DNA from: Mucilaginibacter gossypiicola
GTDB lineage: Bacteria; Bacteroidota; Bacteroidia; Sphingobacteriales; Sphingobacteriaceae
Length of the DNA stretch: 64,000 nt
Assembly (NCBI RefSeq): GCF_900110105.1
Contig: NZ_FOCL01000003.1
Span: 868,001-932,000, forward strand
Reading direction: 5' to 3'
Both the position numbers and the translations under genes were made by a program. The notes below the pieces were generated by a model. It was not told where the DNA came from. It did not search any database and worked only from the letters and a program-made list of their open reading frames with translations. Of this stretch, positions 55,410 to 64,000 are shown piece by piece. The number at the start of each line of letters is the position of its first letter. Positions within the stretch are counted from its first letter, which is position 1.

Positions 55410-58208
55410 TTACAATTGTTTCAAATCAGCATTAAACCGATAGCTTTTACCTTTTTGAGTCTCAATATCTACTGTCTTTCCAGCGTAGCTTAAACGACAT
55501 GTTTTGCCCAATTTGGAAAACACCTCCACATTTTTCAACTGGCCATTTTGCCATTCAAAATCCAGCACAAAACCGCCTCTTGCACAAATACCTTTAATAT
55601 TTCCCTGCGGTAAAGCAGTTGGTAAAGCGGGCAATAACTCAATCGCATCGCCCTGGCTTTGGAGCAGCATTTCGGCCAAACCGGCAGCGCCGCCAAAATT
55701 CCCGTCGATCTGGAACGGTGGGTGTGCATCGAACAGGTTGTGGTAAACCCCACCCTTCTCCTTGCCGGAACTTACATCGGCAGGTGAAAGCAACTTGCTT
55801 AGCATCAAATAAGCATGATCGCCCTGGTGCATCCGCGCCCAGATATTTACCTTCCAGGCAATGCTCCAGCCGGTACCCTCGTCGCCCCGGTATTTCATGG
55901 ATTGTTCGGCAGCTTTCAGCAGTTCAGGAGTTTTGAAGGTGATATCCGTTCCTGGATAAACGCCCCACATGTGCGAAATATGGCGGTGGGTATCCGTAGT
56001 ATCGTCTTTATCTTCCAGCCACTCTTGTAACTGACCATATTTACCTATTTTATTTGGTGCTATCTGACTGTATTTGAGTTTCAGCGTATCGGCAAAAGCC
56101 CGATCAATATTCAGCACTTTGGCTGCTTCAATACAGTTTTTAAACAGATCACGGATGATCTGATGATCCATTGTTGGCCCTGCAACCAAACCGCCATGTT
56201 CGGGCGAGTTGGATGGCGTGCTGATGAGGCAGCCTGTTTTAGGGTTTTTCACCAAAAAATGCACAAAGAACTCCGCGGCACCTTTCATTTCTGGGTATGC
56301 CCGTTTTTGCAGAAAACCCTTGTCGCCCGAGTACAAATAATGCTCCCACAACTGGTGGCAAAGCCAGGCTGCCCCGCTAACCCAAATGCCATGATTGGAA
56401 GCATTAACCGGTGCCGTCCCTCGCCATAAATCTGTATTATGGTGCAATACCCATCCAGGTGCGCCGTAATGCTCAACAGCGGTTTCATGCCCGGTTTTGG
56501 CGAGGTCATCGACTATGCTAAAAAACGGCTCGCTGCAAGTTGACAGGTTAAGCAGCTCGGCGGGCCAGTAATTCATTTCGAGGTTGATATTAGTGGTGAA
56601 CTTGCTACCCCATGGAGGTGTAAGCAGGTTATTCCATAAACCCTGCAAATTTGCCGGACCACCACCCGGCCTTGACGACGAAATCAGCAAATACCTGCCA
56701 AACTGCATATATAAGCTAATAAATGAAGGATCAGGAGATTTTCCAAACTTCAAAATGCGTTCATCTGTAGGCAGATCAGCATTTTCGCCCTTTCCTAAAT
56801 CGATAGAAAACGTATTGAAATACTTTTGATAATCCCTTATATGAGCAGCTTTGATAGTTGCATAGCTCTTAGTAGTTATAGCTGCAATTTGTTTTTTACA
56901 GATGGCCTCCGGGTTGCCCGATACATCGTGATAGTTTTTAAAATTGGTAGCGGCTGTGAGATAAAACGTCGCTTCATTAGCTCCGGTAACCGATATACTT
57001 TTCGGGCTTACTACAACCTTGCCACCTATAGATTGCACATGCAGATAACTTACGCCACGTAAAACACCGTCTTTTACTTTTAAAGATATCGCCAGCGTGT
57101 GATCATCAATTTTACGGATGACATAGTTTTTATGCAGACTGCTCAATAAAGCCTCCAATGTGATTTTACCGGGTTTATCAGCGGTGAGATGTACGGCCAT
57201 TACCTGATCGGGGGCACTGCTGAAATATTCGCGGGCATAGTTAACGCCATCGGCTTTGTAAGTTACATGAACCGTGGCATTGGTAAGATCGAGATCGCGT
57301 TTATAATCTGTTATTTCCTGCTTAGGAAATTGCAGGTACAAATCGGCAAAAGGCTGGTAATCGGCATTGTAACGGGGATATGCAGGCGGGTTATCATCCT
57401 GCACATGGTAATGCCATGCCCCGGCAAGACTAATCACATCGCTTTCACGTCCTTCGGGATAAACTGATAAAGTTTTAGTGTTGCTTGTAAATCCACCTTT
57501 ATCGTAAAAATTAACTACCAAAACAGATAGCTGGTTGCTACCTAAATGTACATCGGCAGCCGGGATGGTATATTTGCGGTAGGCAGTGCCATTGGTGGAG
57601 CCAATGCGCTTTCCGTTAACGTAAGTGAAGTCAATATCGCGAATGCGCCCAAGATTTAAAACCAGGTTTTTCCCTTGCCAATCAGGGGGGACGTTAACGG
57701 TCGTTGTGAACCAAACCGCACCATCCAGGCCCTCCAAACCGGGCGCTGTTTCCCAGCCCTGCTCGGTTGGCAATGTAATGGGTGTCCATTCCTTACTCTT
57801 AAGCGGCGGGCGAATGTCCTTCATAGCGTTAAACCACTTTGCCGAATCAGCAGCATAGTTCAACTCATTGCTCTTCATGCCCATAAAATGCTGCTGGGCC
57901 ATCGCCTCCGCTTCGGCTTGTTTACCTTCGGAAAGTAGTTTGCGGATAGGTTCCAGATATTTCACGGCTCCTTTACGGTTATAGTCGCGGGGGCCGCCTG
58001 TCCATAGGGTTTGTTCGTTGTATTGGATATGGTCTTCGACAACGCCACCGTAGACCATGCCCCCTATACGGCCATTACCAACAGGTAAGGCATCAGTCCA
58101 TTTTTGGGCGGGTTGTTTATACCAAAGCTTTAGTGGTTGCGATTGGGCAAATACCCGCACAACCCCAAACATGAATATCACAATAAATAAACTCTTCCGG
58201 ATTTTCAT
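55410..58208 (-). CDS. GH95 alpha-L-fucosidase/alpha-L-galactosidase with inserted jelly-roll
   Basis: 932 aa, signal peptide ending RVFAQ. GH95 N-terminal domain begins KLWYKQPAQKWTDALPVGNG and IQYNEQTLWTGGPRDYN. Residues about 130-270 interrupt it with a galactose-binding-type jelly-roll (LPTEQGWETAPGLEG, LNLGRIRDIDFTYVNGKRIG). The (alpha/alpha)6 domain carries the GH95 catalytic set: N540 and N542 in TTNINLEMNYW, E670 in TPSNSPEHGG and D835 in FQIDGNFGGA. GH95 cleaves alpha-1,2-L-fucose or L-galactose; in RG-II an L-galactose cap is the known target. Spacing 1 bp and 5 bp to neighbours. Confidence 0.9.
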   Translation of the reverse strand: MKIRKSLFIVIFMFGVVRVFAQSQPLKLWYKQPAQKWTDALPVGNGRIGGMVYGGVVEDHIQYNEQTLWTGGPRDYNRKGAVKYLEPIRKLLSEGKQAEAEAMAQQHFMGMKSNELNYAADSAKWFNAMKDIRPPLKSKEWTPITLPTEQGWETAPGLEGLDGAVWFTTTVNVPPDWQGKNLVLNLGRIRDIDFTYVNGKRIGSTNGTAYRKYTIPAADVHLGSNQLSVLVVNFYDKGGFTSNTKTLSVYPEGRESDVISLAGAWHYHVQDDNPPAYPRYNADYQPFADLYLQFPKQEITDYKRDLDLTNATVHVTYKADGVNYAREYFSSAPDQVMAVHLTADKPGKITLEALLSSLHKNYVIRKIDDHTLAISLKVKDGVLRGVSYLHVQSIGGKVVVSPKSISVTGANEATFYLTAATNFKNYHDVSGNPEAICKKQIAAITTKSYATIKAAHIRDYQKYFNTFSIDLGKGENADLPTDERILKFGKSPDPSFISLYMQFGRYLLISSSRPGGGPANLQGLWNNLLTPPWGSKFTTNINLEMNYWPAELLNLSTCSEPFFSIVDDLAKTGHETAVEHYGAPGWVLHHNTDLWRGTAPVNASNHGIWVSGAAWLCHQLWEHYLYSGDKGFLQKRAYPEMKGAAEFFVHFLVKNPKTGCLISTPSNSPEHGGLVAGPTMDHQIIRDLFKNCIEAAKVLNIDRAFADTLKLKYSQIAPNKIGKYGQLQEWLEDKDDTTDTHRHISHMWGVYPGTDITFKTPELLKAAEQSMKYRGDEGTGWSIAWKVNIWARMHQGDHAYLMLSKLLSPADVSSGKEKGGVYHNLFDAHPPFQIDGNFGGAAGLAEMLLQSQGDAIELLPALPTALPQGNIKGICARGGFVLDFEWQNGQLKNVEVFSKLGKTCRLSYAGKTVDIETQKGKSYRFNADLKQL

Positions 58209-58213
58209 AGATT

Positions 58214-60982
58214 TCAGTTAAAAAGCCAGCGTAAATCTTTGATATTACCTTCATTGCTTAAGCCGGCATCGTAAACCGGCACATTGGCATCTGCATCAAC
58301 AATACCCAAAACCAAGGCGGATCCTTTACCTAAGGTAAGGGTATTTGACCCGGCTTTAAAAGTGTATGTATGGATATTTACAGGCGGCAGGCCATCAATT
58401 TGAATAGCATTGGCAATCTTAATATCAGCCTGGCCATAGTCATTGGCACTGGCATCTGTTTCCAGTTGCGGCTCGGGCAGATATTGCGGCAGCTTGCTAT
58501 TGAAAAAACCGACCAGCACTTTTACCGGCTTATCATTTTTAAAGCTGATGGTTGTACCATTCTTCTGCTGATCTGCTTTGGATAGCTTAATCCCTTTTAA
58601 ACCTGCCAACTCTTTTGCTATGTTTTTTATCAGCGCGGCGGTATCGGCATAAACCGCTTCGCCTGAATTTATCTGATAACTGCTACTACCACTGCCACTA
58701 TTTTCAAGCTTCACCGGCTCATTCTTCAAAACCGTAACCTCCTTTTGTTTTTGCTGCGTTTGGGGCGATTTCAGCGAATCGATATTCCGTTTAAAGTTGT
58801 CAAGCTCCTTTTGATAAACCGGTAAAAGCTCGACCCAGGTTTTCATTTTGGCATCATTACCACCAACCGGGATTTTGCGCTGCTTGGTCTGCATGCTGTT
58901 GGCATACAGGTAAGTATTTTCGGTTAGTTTTACCAGTTGTTTATAATACTCCAGACTGGTTTGCAACTCGGGTAGTGCCTTTTCCAGATCAGCAACATTA
59001 TCCGAATATTTATAACGCAGTACCCACAAAGCTGCCTTTGCCTTGTAAGCATAGCTATTAGCCATAGCATTATAGCAATACATGTCATTTTTTAAACGGG
59101 CAAACTCGGCATTGTCTTTTTTTATCCCCGCCGATGCTTTATCGATAGCACCAACAGCTCTTTTCCCTTGAAGTATCACACTGTCAATAACCTTAACCGG
59201 TGTTTCGCCTACATGCGGTTGGTGCTTCCACTCCTTTTCGGCGTACTCACTCATCATTTCGCCAACAGGCCCTTCCGAATTATACAACAAAGAGAACAGA
59301 CCGTATTTTTCGGGATTAACCAATTGGCTCATCAACATGCCCAAAGTCATGGTTTGGCGGTTACCATCGGTGATCCCGAAACGGCGCAACAGTTCGGGCG
59401 AGATATTGCCCGACTCTTCATAAGCTTTTAAAATTGCTTCCCCATTTGCCTGATCGCATCCATATTTATCGGCCAGTTGCTTTGCCCAATAGCTTATCTC
59501 ACCAGCCCTGTCCCTTTTACTATCCCAGGCATAGCGCGCCCATGCTTTGTACCAGATCCAGTCCCTGTCCAACTGCAGCAAACGTTTTCCGCCTGTGTTA
59601 TCAGCAGTGTAAGGCCAGTCCCAATATGATGCCTGCGGATACAAGTGCAAGGCGTTTGCCCCATAAATAGTATGCATGGCCTGTACGCATTTCTGTATAA
59701 AATCAGCCGAACCATAGCGGAAAGGCTCCAGGTTGGCCATGATGTGCACGTTCTCTATCTGCACGGTGCCAATGCTGCTCAGCGTACGGTGCAAATCGGC
59801 CCAGGGACCATGCGGCTCATAGGTTGTTAGCGCCTCGCCATTGTATTTTGCTTCGGTATATAGATTTGAATAAAGTGGTTTGGCGTATTTCATTACATTG
59901 GGCGCGTCGGTATCATGTGCCCGAAGAACGATCGGCGGTTCATCGGTACGGCCTAAAGCTTTCAAGCCATCCTTTACTCCGGGAATTATAGTTTGGGTAA
60001 ACCAGTCTACATCGTCCTGCCCAACACCTTCCATGGCCTCGCCCAGCGTAACCAGCAAACCTACATTAGGATACTTTTGCACAAAAGCGGCGATAGATTT
60101 ACGGGTATAATCGGCAATGATGGGTACAATGTGCCGGTTCCTGTCCTGCGTTTTCAGGTTATTTTTTTCGGCGAATGGTTTGGATACAATGATATTATAA
60201 AAACCCTGAATAAGCCAGATGCCGCGTTTATCGGCTTCATCAGCCAAAAAACTGTAGATCTCTTCGTTTTTCTTAAAGGTGGCATCATCAACCTCCACGG
60301 CATAAGGATATTCTTTTACCCTTACCAATGATGCAAAAGGGTGACCATTCCATAAATATAAGGAGTTCATGCGGTTATGGGCCAACGAATCCAGGTAGCG
60401 GATCCATAAAGCCTTATCATAAAACCAGGGGAAATTCTGCGGCGTATAAGGGTACTCATAAGTACCGCGACCAGGAAGTAAGGCAGGCTTTTGCACACCG
60501 ATACAGGTACCCCTCAAAACCATTTCGGGCTGGTCATGCAGATTAATGTTTACGGGAATTTTTTTATTCAGGCCGATCCTATCCGCCAGTTCAAGGCAGC
60601 CATACAGCGCACCGGAATTATCGGCACCTGCTATCAATAGTTTATTTTTGAGGCCGTTATCACTGATGATAAAACCTTCTTTTCCCGGGCGATTATTTGT
60701 AGCGCCAACCAGTTTCTTAACCGGGGCATCCGCGAGCAAACCAACAACTATGGCATTACCTGAAGGCATTACGCCTTTATAAGATTGTTCGGCAATTGAA
60801 TACCCGGCGTGTTGCAGGGCCAGCGTTAACTTTTGCACACCATAGCTTATCCTTGCATGGTGTTTAGGCAGGGTAATAATGGTGATTTTTTTTGAAGGTT
60901 TTTGCGCGTGTAAGCTTGAATGAAAAGAAAAGATCAGCGCGAATAACAGCAGGAGATAACGATTGGACATCTTCATTTTCAT
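58214..60982 (-). CDS. Alpha-D-galacturonidase candidate (GH138-like)
   Basis: 922 aa, signal peptide about 1-26. N-terminal GH67N/GH115-like alpha/beta domain (HARISYGVQKLTLALQHAGY, NSGALYGCLELADRIG) followed by a TIM barrel (about 155-500) and a helical C-terminal region with many Lys. Block MVLRGTCIGVQKPALLPGRG and RMNSLYLWNGHPFASLV are typical of proteins labelled alpha-D-galacturonidase. Candidate acids are E315 (VTLGEAMEGVG) and E377 or E383 (LYTEAKYNGEAL). GH138 removes alpha-GalA from RG-II chain A; I place it there with moderate confidence. GH115-like alpha-glucuronidase is the alternative. It opens the 60982-49070 enzyme block. Confidence 0.6.
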   Translation of the reverse strand: MKMKMSNRYLLLLFALIFSFHSSLHAQKPSKKITIITLPKHHARISYGVQKLTLALQHAGYSIAEQSYKGVMPSGNAIVVGLLADAPVKKLVGATNNRPGKEGFIISDNGLKNKLLIAGADNSGALYGCLELADRIGLNKKIPVNINLHDQPEMVLRGTCIGVQKPALLPGRGTYEYPYTPQNFPWFYDKALWIRYLDSLAHNRMNSLYLWNGHPFASLVRVKEYPYAVEVDDATFKKNEEIYSFLADEADKRGIWLIQGFYNIIVSKPFAEKNNLKTQDRNRHIVPIIADYTRKSIAAFVQKYPNVGLLVTLGEAMEGVGQDDVDWFTQTIIPGVKDGLKALGRTDEPPIVLRAHDTDAPNVMKYAKPLYSNLYTEAKYNGEALTTYEPHGPWADLHRTLSSIGTVQIENVHIMANLEPFRYGSADFIQKCVQAMHTIYGANALHLYPQASYWDWPYTADNTGGKRLLQLDRDWIWYKAWARYAWDSKRDRAGEISYWAKQLADKYGCDQANGEAILKAYEESGNISPELLRRFGITDGNRQTMTLGMLMSQLVNPEKYGLFSLLYNSEGPVGEMMSEYAEKEWKHQPHVGETPVKVIDSVILQGKRAVGAIDKASAGIKKDNAEFARLKNDMYCYNAMANSYAYKAKAALWVLRYKYSDNVADLEKALPELQTSLEYYKQLVKLTENTYLYANSMQTKQRKIPVGGNDAKMKTWVELLPVYQKELDNFKRNIDSLKSPQTQQKQKEVTVLKNEPVKLENSGSGSSSYQINSGEAVYADTAALIKNIAKELAGLKGIKLSKADQQKNGTTISFKNDKPVKVLVGFFNSKLPQYLPEPQLETDASANDYGQADIKIANAIQIDGLPPVNIHTYTFKAGSNTLTLGKGSALVLGIVDADANVPVYDAGLSNEGNIKDLRWLFN

Positions 60983-61003
60983 TCGTATTAAACAGGCTTA
61001 CCA

Positions 61004-61034
61004 AAGCCCGTTTCTTTGATTTGAAAGAAGGCTT
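61004..61034. other. Small hairpin in the leader of the galacturonidase gene
   Basis: AAGCC (61004-61008) pairs with GGCTT (61030-61034) and TTCTTT (61012-61017) with AAAGAA (61024-61029), separated by a 3-nt bulge. It is 21 bp upstream of the start codon. It could affect leader folding, but a chance hairpin is possible. Confidence 0.3.
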
Positions 61035-61197
61035 CAGTATCTCAAATGATACCTTTGGTTGTGAACTTAATTGGTTGTATAGTATTCAAAAATATCAGTA
61101 CGCTGCTGCAATTTCATCTGATATTTTCTCTATCTACTATACGATATTATCATCATTAAAGCCAGCAAGCCAATAAAAGAGAGAAAATGAGTCAGGA

Positions 61198-62745
61198 TTA
61201 AGCCGGAAGTTTTACCAGTACATGTTTTAGATGTATGCTCCGGGAAATTACCTTACCATCGGCATAAATGATAAAACCTTTGCCTTTGTGGTATTTTGTA
61301 CCGGTTTTATCCCAAACCACGCTGATCGTGTGCCCATGATAAAGTACATTATCCAGTGCAAACCATTTCCATTGGTTTTGAGGGATAAGCGGGAAGATTT
61401 CGAGTATATTGTCTTCACGCGGTTTCAGGCCAAGAAGATCGCTGATGACCAAATCACAAAAACCGGAGTGGTTGTAGTAGCTGCTCCTCGGATTATCGCC
61501 TTTAAGCCAGTAGCCAGTTTTTTCATCCTGGTATTCGCCTAAATAAGGCTGCCCGCGTTTGATATGCGAAAGGGCATATTTGTGCAATTCGTTATAAAAA
61601 ACACCCGGCGTCATAGTGCCTTTGTTTTGATAAGCAGTAAGCAAATTGGCTAACCCTTTCAAGGTTTGGGTTGTAGCAAAAGGCCATACCGCGCCGTCCC
61701 ACTCGCAGCCATGCCCGGTACCATGGGTGCGGAACAAGGGGTGCCTGCGTTCGGCTGTGGTGATACCCCAGGGCGCGTTAAAACCTTTAGTGTCGGTTAG
61801 CTGATCCCATTGCTTGGCGTATGCCGGCTTATCATCGGGCAGGTTGAAATACCAGGGGATAAAGCCGAGTTCCTCGCGGGCCCCGGCAAAATGCCCGTCG
61901 GGTTTACGTACTTCAAAAAAAGATGCGCTATCATTCCACAAACTGTCCTGCACCAGTTTTTTCAGGTCGATAGCTTTTTGCGTATATTTTGTTTTCAGTG
62001 AATCATTGCCGGTTAGTGCCGCCATTTTTGACAGGGCTACGGCATTACCATACATATAGCTGTTAATGGTAGGCCGGATGTTTTTGATCTTACGCCCCCC
62101 GCTGATACTTTCCTCCATCGCATCACGCACATCAAACTGCCAAAACAATTTGGAAGGTAACTGCTTTTCCGTTTCCCATACATTGTAATCGGCATTGAGC
62201 GGAAGCAAGGCCTGCTCAACAAAATGTGTATCAAGGTTTACGAGGTAATAATTATACACCGCGTCATCAATCCAACTGCTGAAAGCATGCAGGTGCGGCT
62301 TCTTCTGTTTAGGGTCAACATAAAGCCAAAAATTGATATACTGGTTGATGTATCGCGGGTCATGCAGCCAGCGCCCCTCATATACCTGGTGACCAAGAGC
62401 ACTGCTTGAACTGTTATATACACCGGTGAAACTAACCGGGGTTATAAATTCTGTAAAAATGAAGCCATCCGGTGTTTGTTTCAAATGTTTCCTGAATGTC
62501 CACCAGCGGTAATAATAGATCTTTTGAATGGCTGAATCCGGGCACTCAAACAAAGGGACATTTTTGGCAAGCCAGTCGTAAGCATGGTCATTCGTGATGT
62601 AGTTTTTAACCGTTTCGGTATCTGTTTTATTAAAGCTATCCACATAAGTTTTCAGCTTTTCAAAACCTAATACACGCTTTTGCTGCGCGAAAGCATTGCC
62701 TGCTACACAAAAAAACAAACTGATTAAAAATGCCCTTTTTATCAT
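61198..62745 (-). CDS. Six-hairpin glycosidase, GH142/MGH1-like
   Basis: 515 aa, signal peptide MIKRAFLISLFFCVAGNAFAQ, then a single (alpha/alpha)6 barrel. Blocks: KIYYYRWWTFRKHLKQTPDG, VYEGRWLHDPRYINQYINFW, SSWIDDAVYNYYL, DGAVWPFATTQTLKGL, YLGEYQDEKTGYW. Overall like the MGH1/GH63-type clan; the RWWTFRKH segment reminds me of GH142, the beta-L-arabinofuranosidase that in B. thetaiotaomicron is fused to a sialidase-fold GH143 domain. Here it stands alone. Candidate acids are the Asp pair in SWIDDAVYN and Glu in REELGFIPW or CEWDGAVW. The element at 62750 begins only 5 bp before its start codon. Confidence 0.5.
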   Translation of the reverse strand: MIKRAFLISLFFCVAGNAFAQQKRVLGFEKLKTYVDSFNKTDTETVKNYITNDHAYDWLAKNVPLFECPDSAIQKIYYYRWWTFRKHLKQTPDGFIFTEFITPVSFTGVYNSSSSALGHQVYEGRWLHDPRYINQYINFWLYVDPKQKKPHLHAFSSWIDDAVYNYYLVNLDTHFVEQALLPLNADYNVWETEKQLPSKLFWQFDVRDAMEESISGGRKIKNIRPTINSYMYGNAVALSKMAALTGNDSLKTKYTQKAIDLKKLVQDSLWNDSASFFEVRKPDGHFAGAREELGFIPWYFNLPDDKPAYAKQWDQLTDTKGFNAPWGITTAERRHPLFRTHGTGHGCEWDGAVWPFATTQTLKGLANLLTAYQNKGTMTPGVFYNELHKYALSHIKRGQPYLGEYQDEKTGYWLKGDNPRSSYYNHSGFCDLVISDLLGLKPREDNILEIFPLIPQNQWKWFALDNVLYHGHTISVVWDKTGTKYHKGKGFIIYADGKVISRSIHLKHVLVKLPA

Positions 62746-62749
62746 CTCT

Positions 62750-62888
62750 TAGAAGCTGTTAAAAACGATTAAATAAAACTGCTATATCCCGCCCGTCATT
62801 GCGAGGTACGAAGCAATCCCCTACTCTACAGGGCGGACTTGCATAGCCCCTCTGCCTATTGGGGATTGCTTCGTACCTCGCAATGACG
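62750..62888. repeat. Type A palindrome, copy 4, with conserved 5' leader
   Basis: Perfect 27-bp arms at 62794-62820 and 62862-62888 around a 41-bp spacer. The arm sequence is identical to copy 1 (16510-16591). The 44 bp in front (62750-62793, beginning TAGAAGCTGTTAAAAACGA) match the leader of copy 2. The element starts 5 bp before the GH142-like start codon. Confidence 0.92.
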
Positions 62889-62902
62889 GCTTTTATATGT
62901 TG

Positions 62903-62940
62903 ATGACTGTAGAGACGCAATTATGCGTCTCTACAGTCAT
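62903..62940. repeat. Tight hairpin, type B core (GTAGAGACGCA)
   Basis: Perfect 17-bp arms 62903-62919 and 62924-62940 with a 4-nt loop (ATTA). It shares the word GTAGAGACGCA with the palindrome at 16405-16492. It begins 12 bp beyond the dehydrogenase stop codon and could act as a 3' stem or terminator for that gene, though no T-tract follows. Confidence 0.88.
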
Positions 62941-62951
62941 TGAACAGCCTC

Positions 62952-63965
62952 TTATACCTCCACAATAGCTTTAATAACTCCGTTAGCCGGGTTAAGCCAG
63001 CTTTCAAACTGATCTTTTACTTCGTCAAAAGTTACCCGGTGAGTGATATACGTTTGCGGGTTTACCAGTCCGCTTTTCATAGACCCGATCACATGCTCAA
63101 AATCCTCACGGGTAGCGTTACGACTGCTCATTAAAGTAGATTCGCGTTTATGAAATTCGGGGTGACTTACAATAATCTCATCCCGCTGCAAGCCGACCAA
63201 CACATACCTGCCGCCATGCGCCAAATACAGGAACGCCCCGTTGATGGCTTTTTGATTGCCGGTAGCATCGATAATCACAGTTGGCATGTCGCTATTGGTG
63301 ATCTCTTTCAAGCGTTCGGTTACGTCTTCATTTTTCACGTTGATGGTATAGTCAACCTTCAGGTTTTCACGGCAAAAGTTTAGGCGCTGCTCGTTCACGT
63401 CGGCAGCTATAACCTTTGCTCCGGCAATACGGGCAAACTCCATAATACCTAAGCCGATGGGTCCCGCGCCGATGACCAGTACAAATTCGTCCGCCTTTAC
63501 GTCGGCTCGCCGCACACCATGGGCACCGATAGCCAAAGGTTCAACCAATGCCAGTTCATCAAAACTTAATCCCTCACCATGAACCAGTAAGTGTGACGGA
63601 ACCTGCAGATATTCGGCCATGCCGCCATCCGTATGCACGCCGCAAACCTGGATATTTACACAGCAGTTTGCTTTACCCGAACGACAGGCGATGCAATGCC
63701 CGCAATTGAAATACGGGATAAAAGTAACAGCTTCTCCCTTTTGAAAACCTTCGGCATCGCCGGCTTCAACCAGTTCGGCTGCAAGCTCATGGCCTAAAAT
63801 TCTTGGATAGCTGAAAAAAGGTTGTGTTCCTTCAAAGGCGTGCAGATCGGTACCGCAAATGCCTATGCGTTTTATTTTGAGCAGTGAATAACCCGGTTTT
63901 AATTGCGGAGTTTCGGCAATGCCATATTCCAGCTGACCGGGTGTGGTACAGGTTAGTATTTTCAT
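62952..63965 (-). CDS. Zinc-dependent medium-chain alcohol/polyol dehydrogenase
   Basis: 337 aa, cytosolic MDR family. Catalytic zinc site: GICGTDLHAFEG with Cys, and ILGHELAAELVEAGD with His-Glu. Structural zinc lobe: CGHCIACRSGKANCC (four Cys). Rossmann motif VIGAGPIGLG near residue 165. The best relatives are sorbitol, threonine or L-galactonate-type dehydrogenases. An L-galactonate or L-fuconate oxidoreductase role would suit a locus that frees L-galactose, but specificity is not visible. It is probably a separate transcript because 206 bp with two palindromes separate it from the next gene. Confidence 0.85.
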   Translation of the reverse strand: MKILTCTTPGQLEYGIAETPQLKPGYSLLKIKRIGICGTDLHAFEGTQPFFSYPRILGHELAAELVEAGDAEGFQKGEAVTFIPYFNCGHCIACRSGKANCCVNIQVCGVHTDGGMAEYLQVPSHLLVHGEGLSFDELALVEPLAIGAHGVRRADVKADEFVLVIGAGPIGLGIMEFARIAGAKVIAADVNEQRLNFCRENLKVDYTINVKNEDVTERLKEITNSDMPTVIIDATGNQKAINGAFLYLAHGGRYVLVGLQRDEIIVSHPEFHKRESTLMSSRNATREDFEHVIGSMKSGLVNPQTYITHRVTFDEVKDQFESWLNPANGVIKAIVEV

Positions 63966-64000
63966 TGGTTTTTCGTCATGTTTTTCTCTCCCGTTTCCGT

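Noticed and set aside
61087-61094. TATTTTTG (minus strand) as promoter of the galacturonidase gene
   Set aside because: The -7 word fits, but the nearest upstream TTG is only 14 bp away and the region is AT-rich; not convincing.

Overview
The window is a gene-dense stretch of a Bacteroidota chromosome, most likely a plant-litter or soil member of the Sphingobacteriaceae (Mucilaginibacter or Pedobacter type). The reasons are a SusC/SusD pair, many secreted glycoside hydrolases with short Bacteroidota-type signal peptides, -7 elements of the TAnnTTTG type, and intergenic palindromes of the GTCATTGCGAGG class. Almost the whole window is one large polysaccharide utilization locus (PUL). All genes are on the minus strand except one AraC-type regulator (41290-42183).

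Reading in the direction of transcription (high to low coordinates): (i) 63965-61198 holds a zinc alcohol dehydrogenase and a six-hairpin glycosidase. (ii) 60982-45230 is an enzyme block with a GH138-like alpha-galacturonidase candidate, a GH95, a large GH2 with a malectin-like tail, a GH78, a five-bladed-propeller glycosidase and a GH2/DUF4982. (iii) 44872-42380 holds an SSS symporter and a DHDPS/NAL-family aldolase. (iv) The AraC regulator at 41290-42183 is divergent from the core. (v) 40853-1 is the core operon: DUF3826, SusC, SusD, PL1 pectate lyase, a beta-helix plus barrel protein (DUF6298-like), GH140 apiosidase, GH43-like lipoprotein, beta-propeller protein, sialate-O-acetylesterase-type esterase, GH2, GH78, a second DUF3826, a sialidase-fold protein, an esterase, a secreted TIM-barrel isomerase/epimerase, GH141, a secreted rhamnose-mutarotase-like protein, a Gfo/Idh/MocA oxidoreductase, an SSS symporter, a short GH78, a LacZ-type GH2 and a GH106 that runs off the left edge.

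The enzyme set (GH140, GH141, GH106, several GH78, GH95, GH138-like, GH142-like, GH2, PL1, sialidase-fold hydrolases, esterases) is what is needed to dismantle rhamnogalacturonan II (RG-II) or a closely related complex pectin. The model is binding and import by SusCD, backbone cleavage by PL1, periplasmic exo-trimming by the GHs and esterases, sugar handling by mutarotase and isomerase, and uptake by two sodium symporters. The aldolase beside the second symporter would suit a 2-keto-3-deoxy sugar such as Kdo or Dha. This substrate assignment is an inference from family composition.

Most genes abut or overlap by 4 bp (ATGA). A few intergenic gaps are instead filled by long palindromes of at least six sequence types. 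One of them, between the convergent araC and aldolase genes, is followed by a T-tract and looks like an intrinsic terminator. No tRNA, rRNA, CRISPR array, transposase or integrase was seen.
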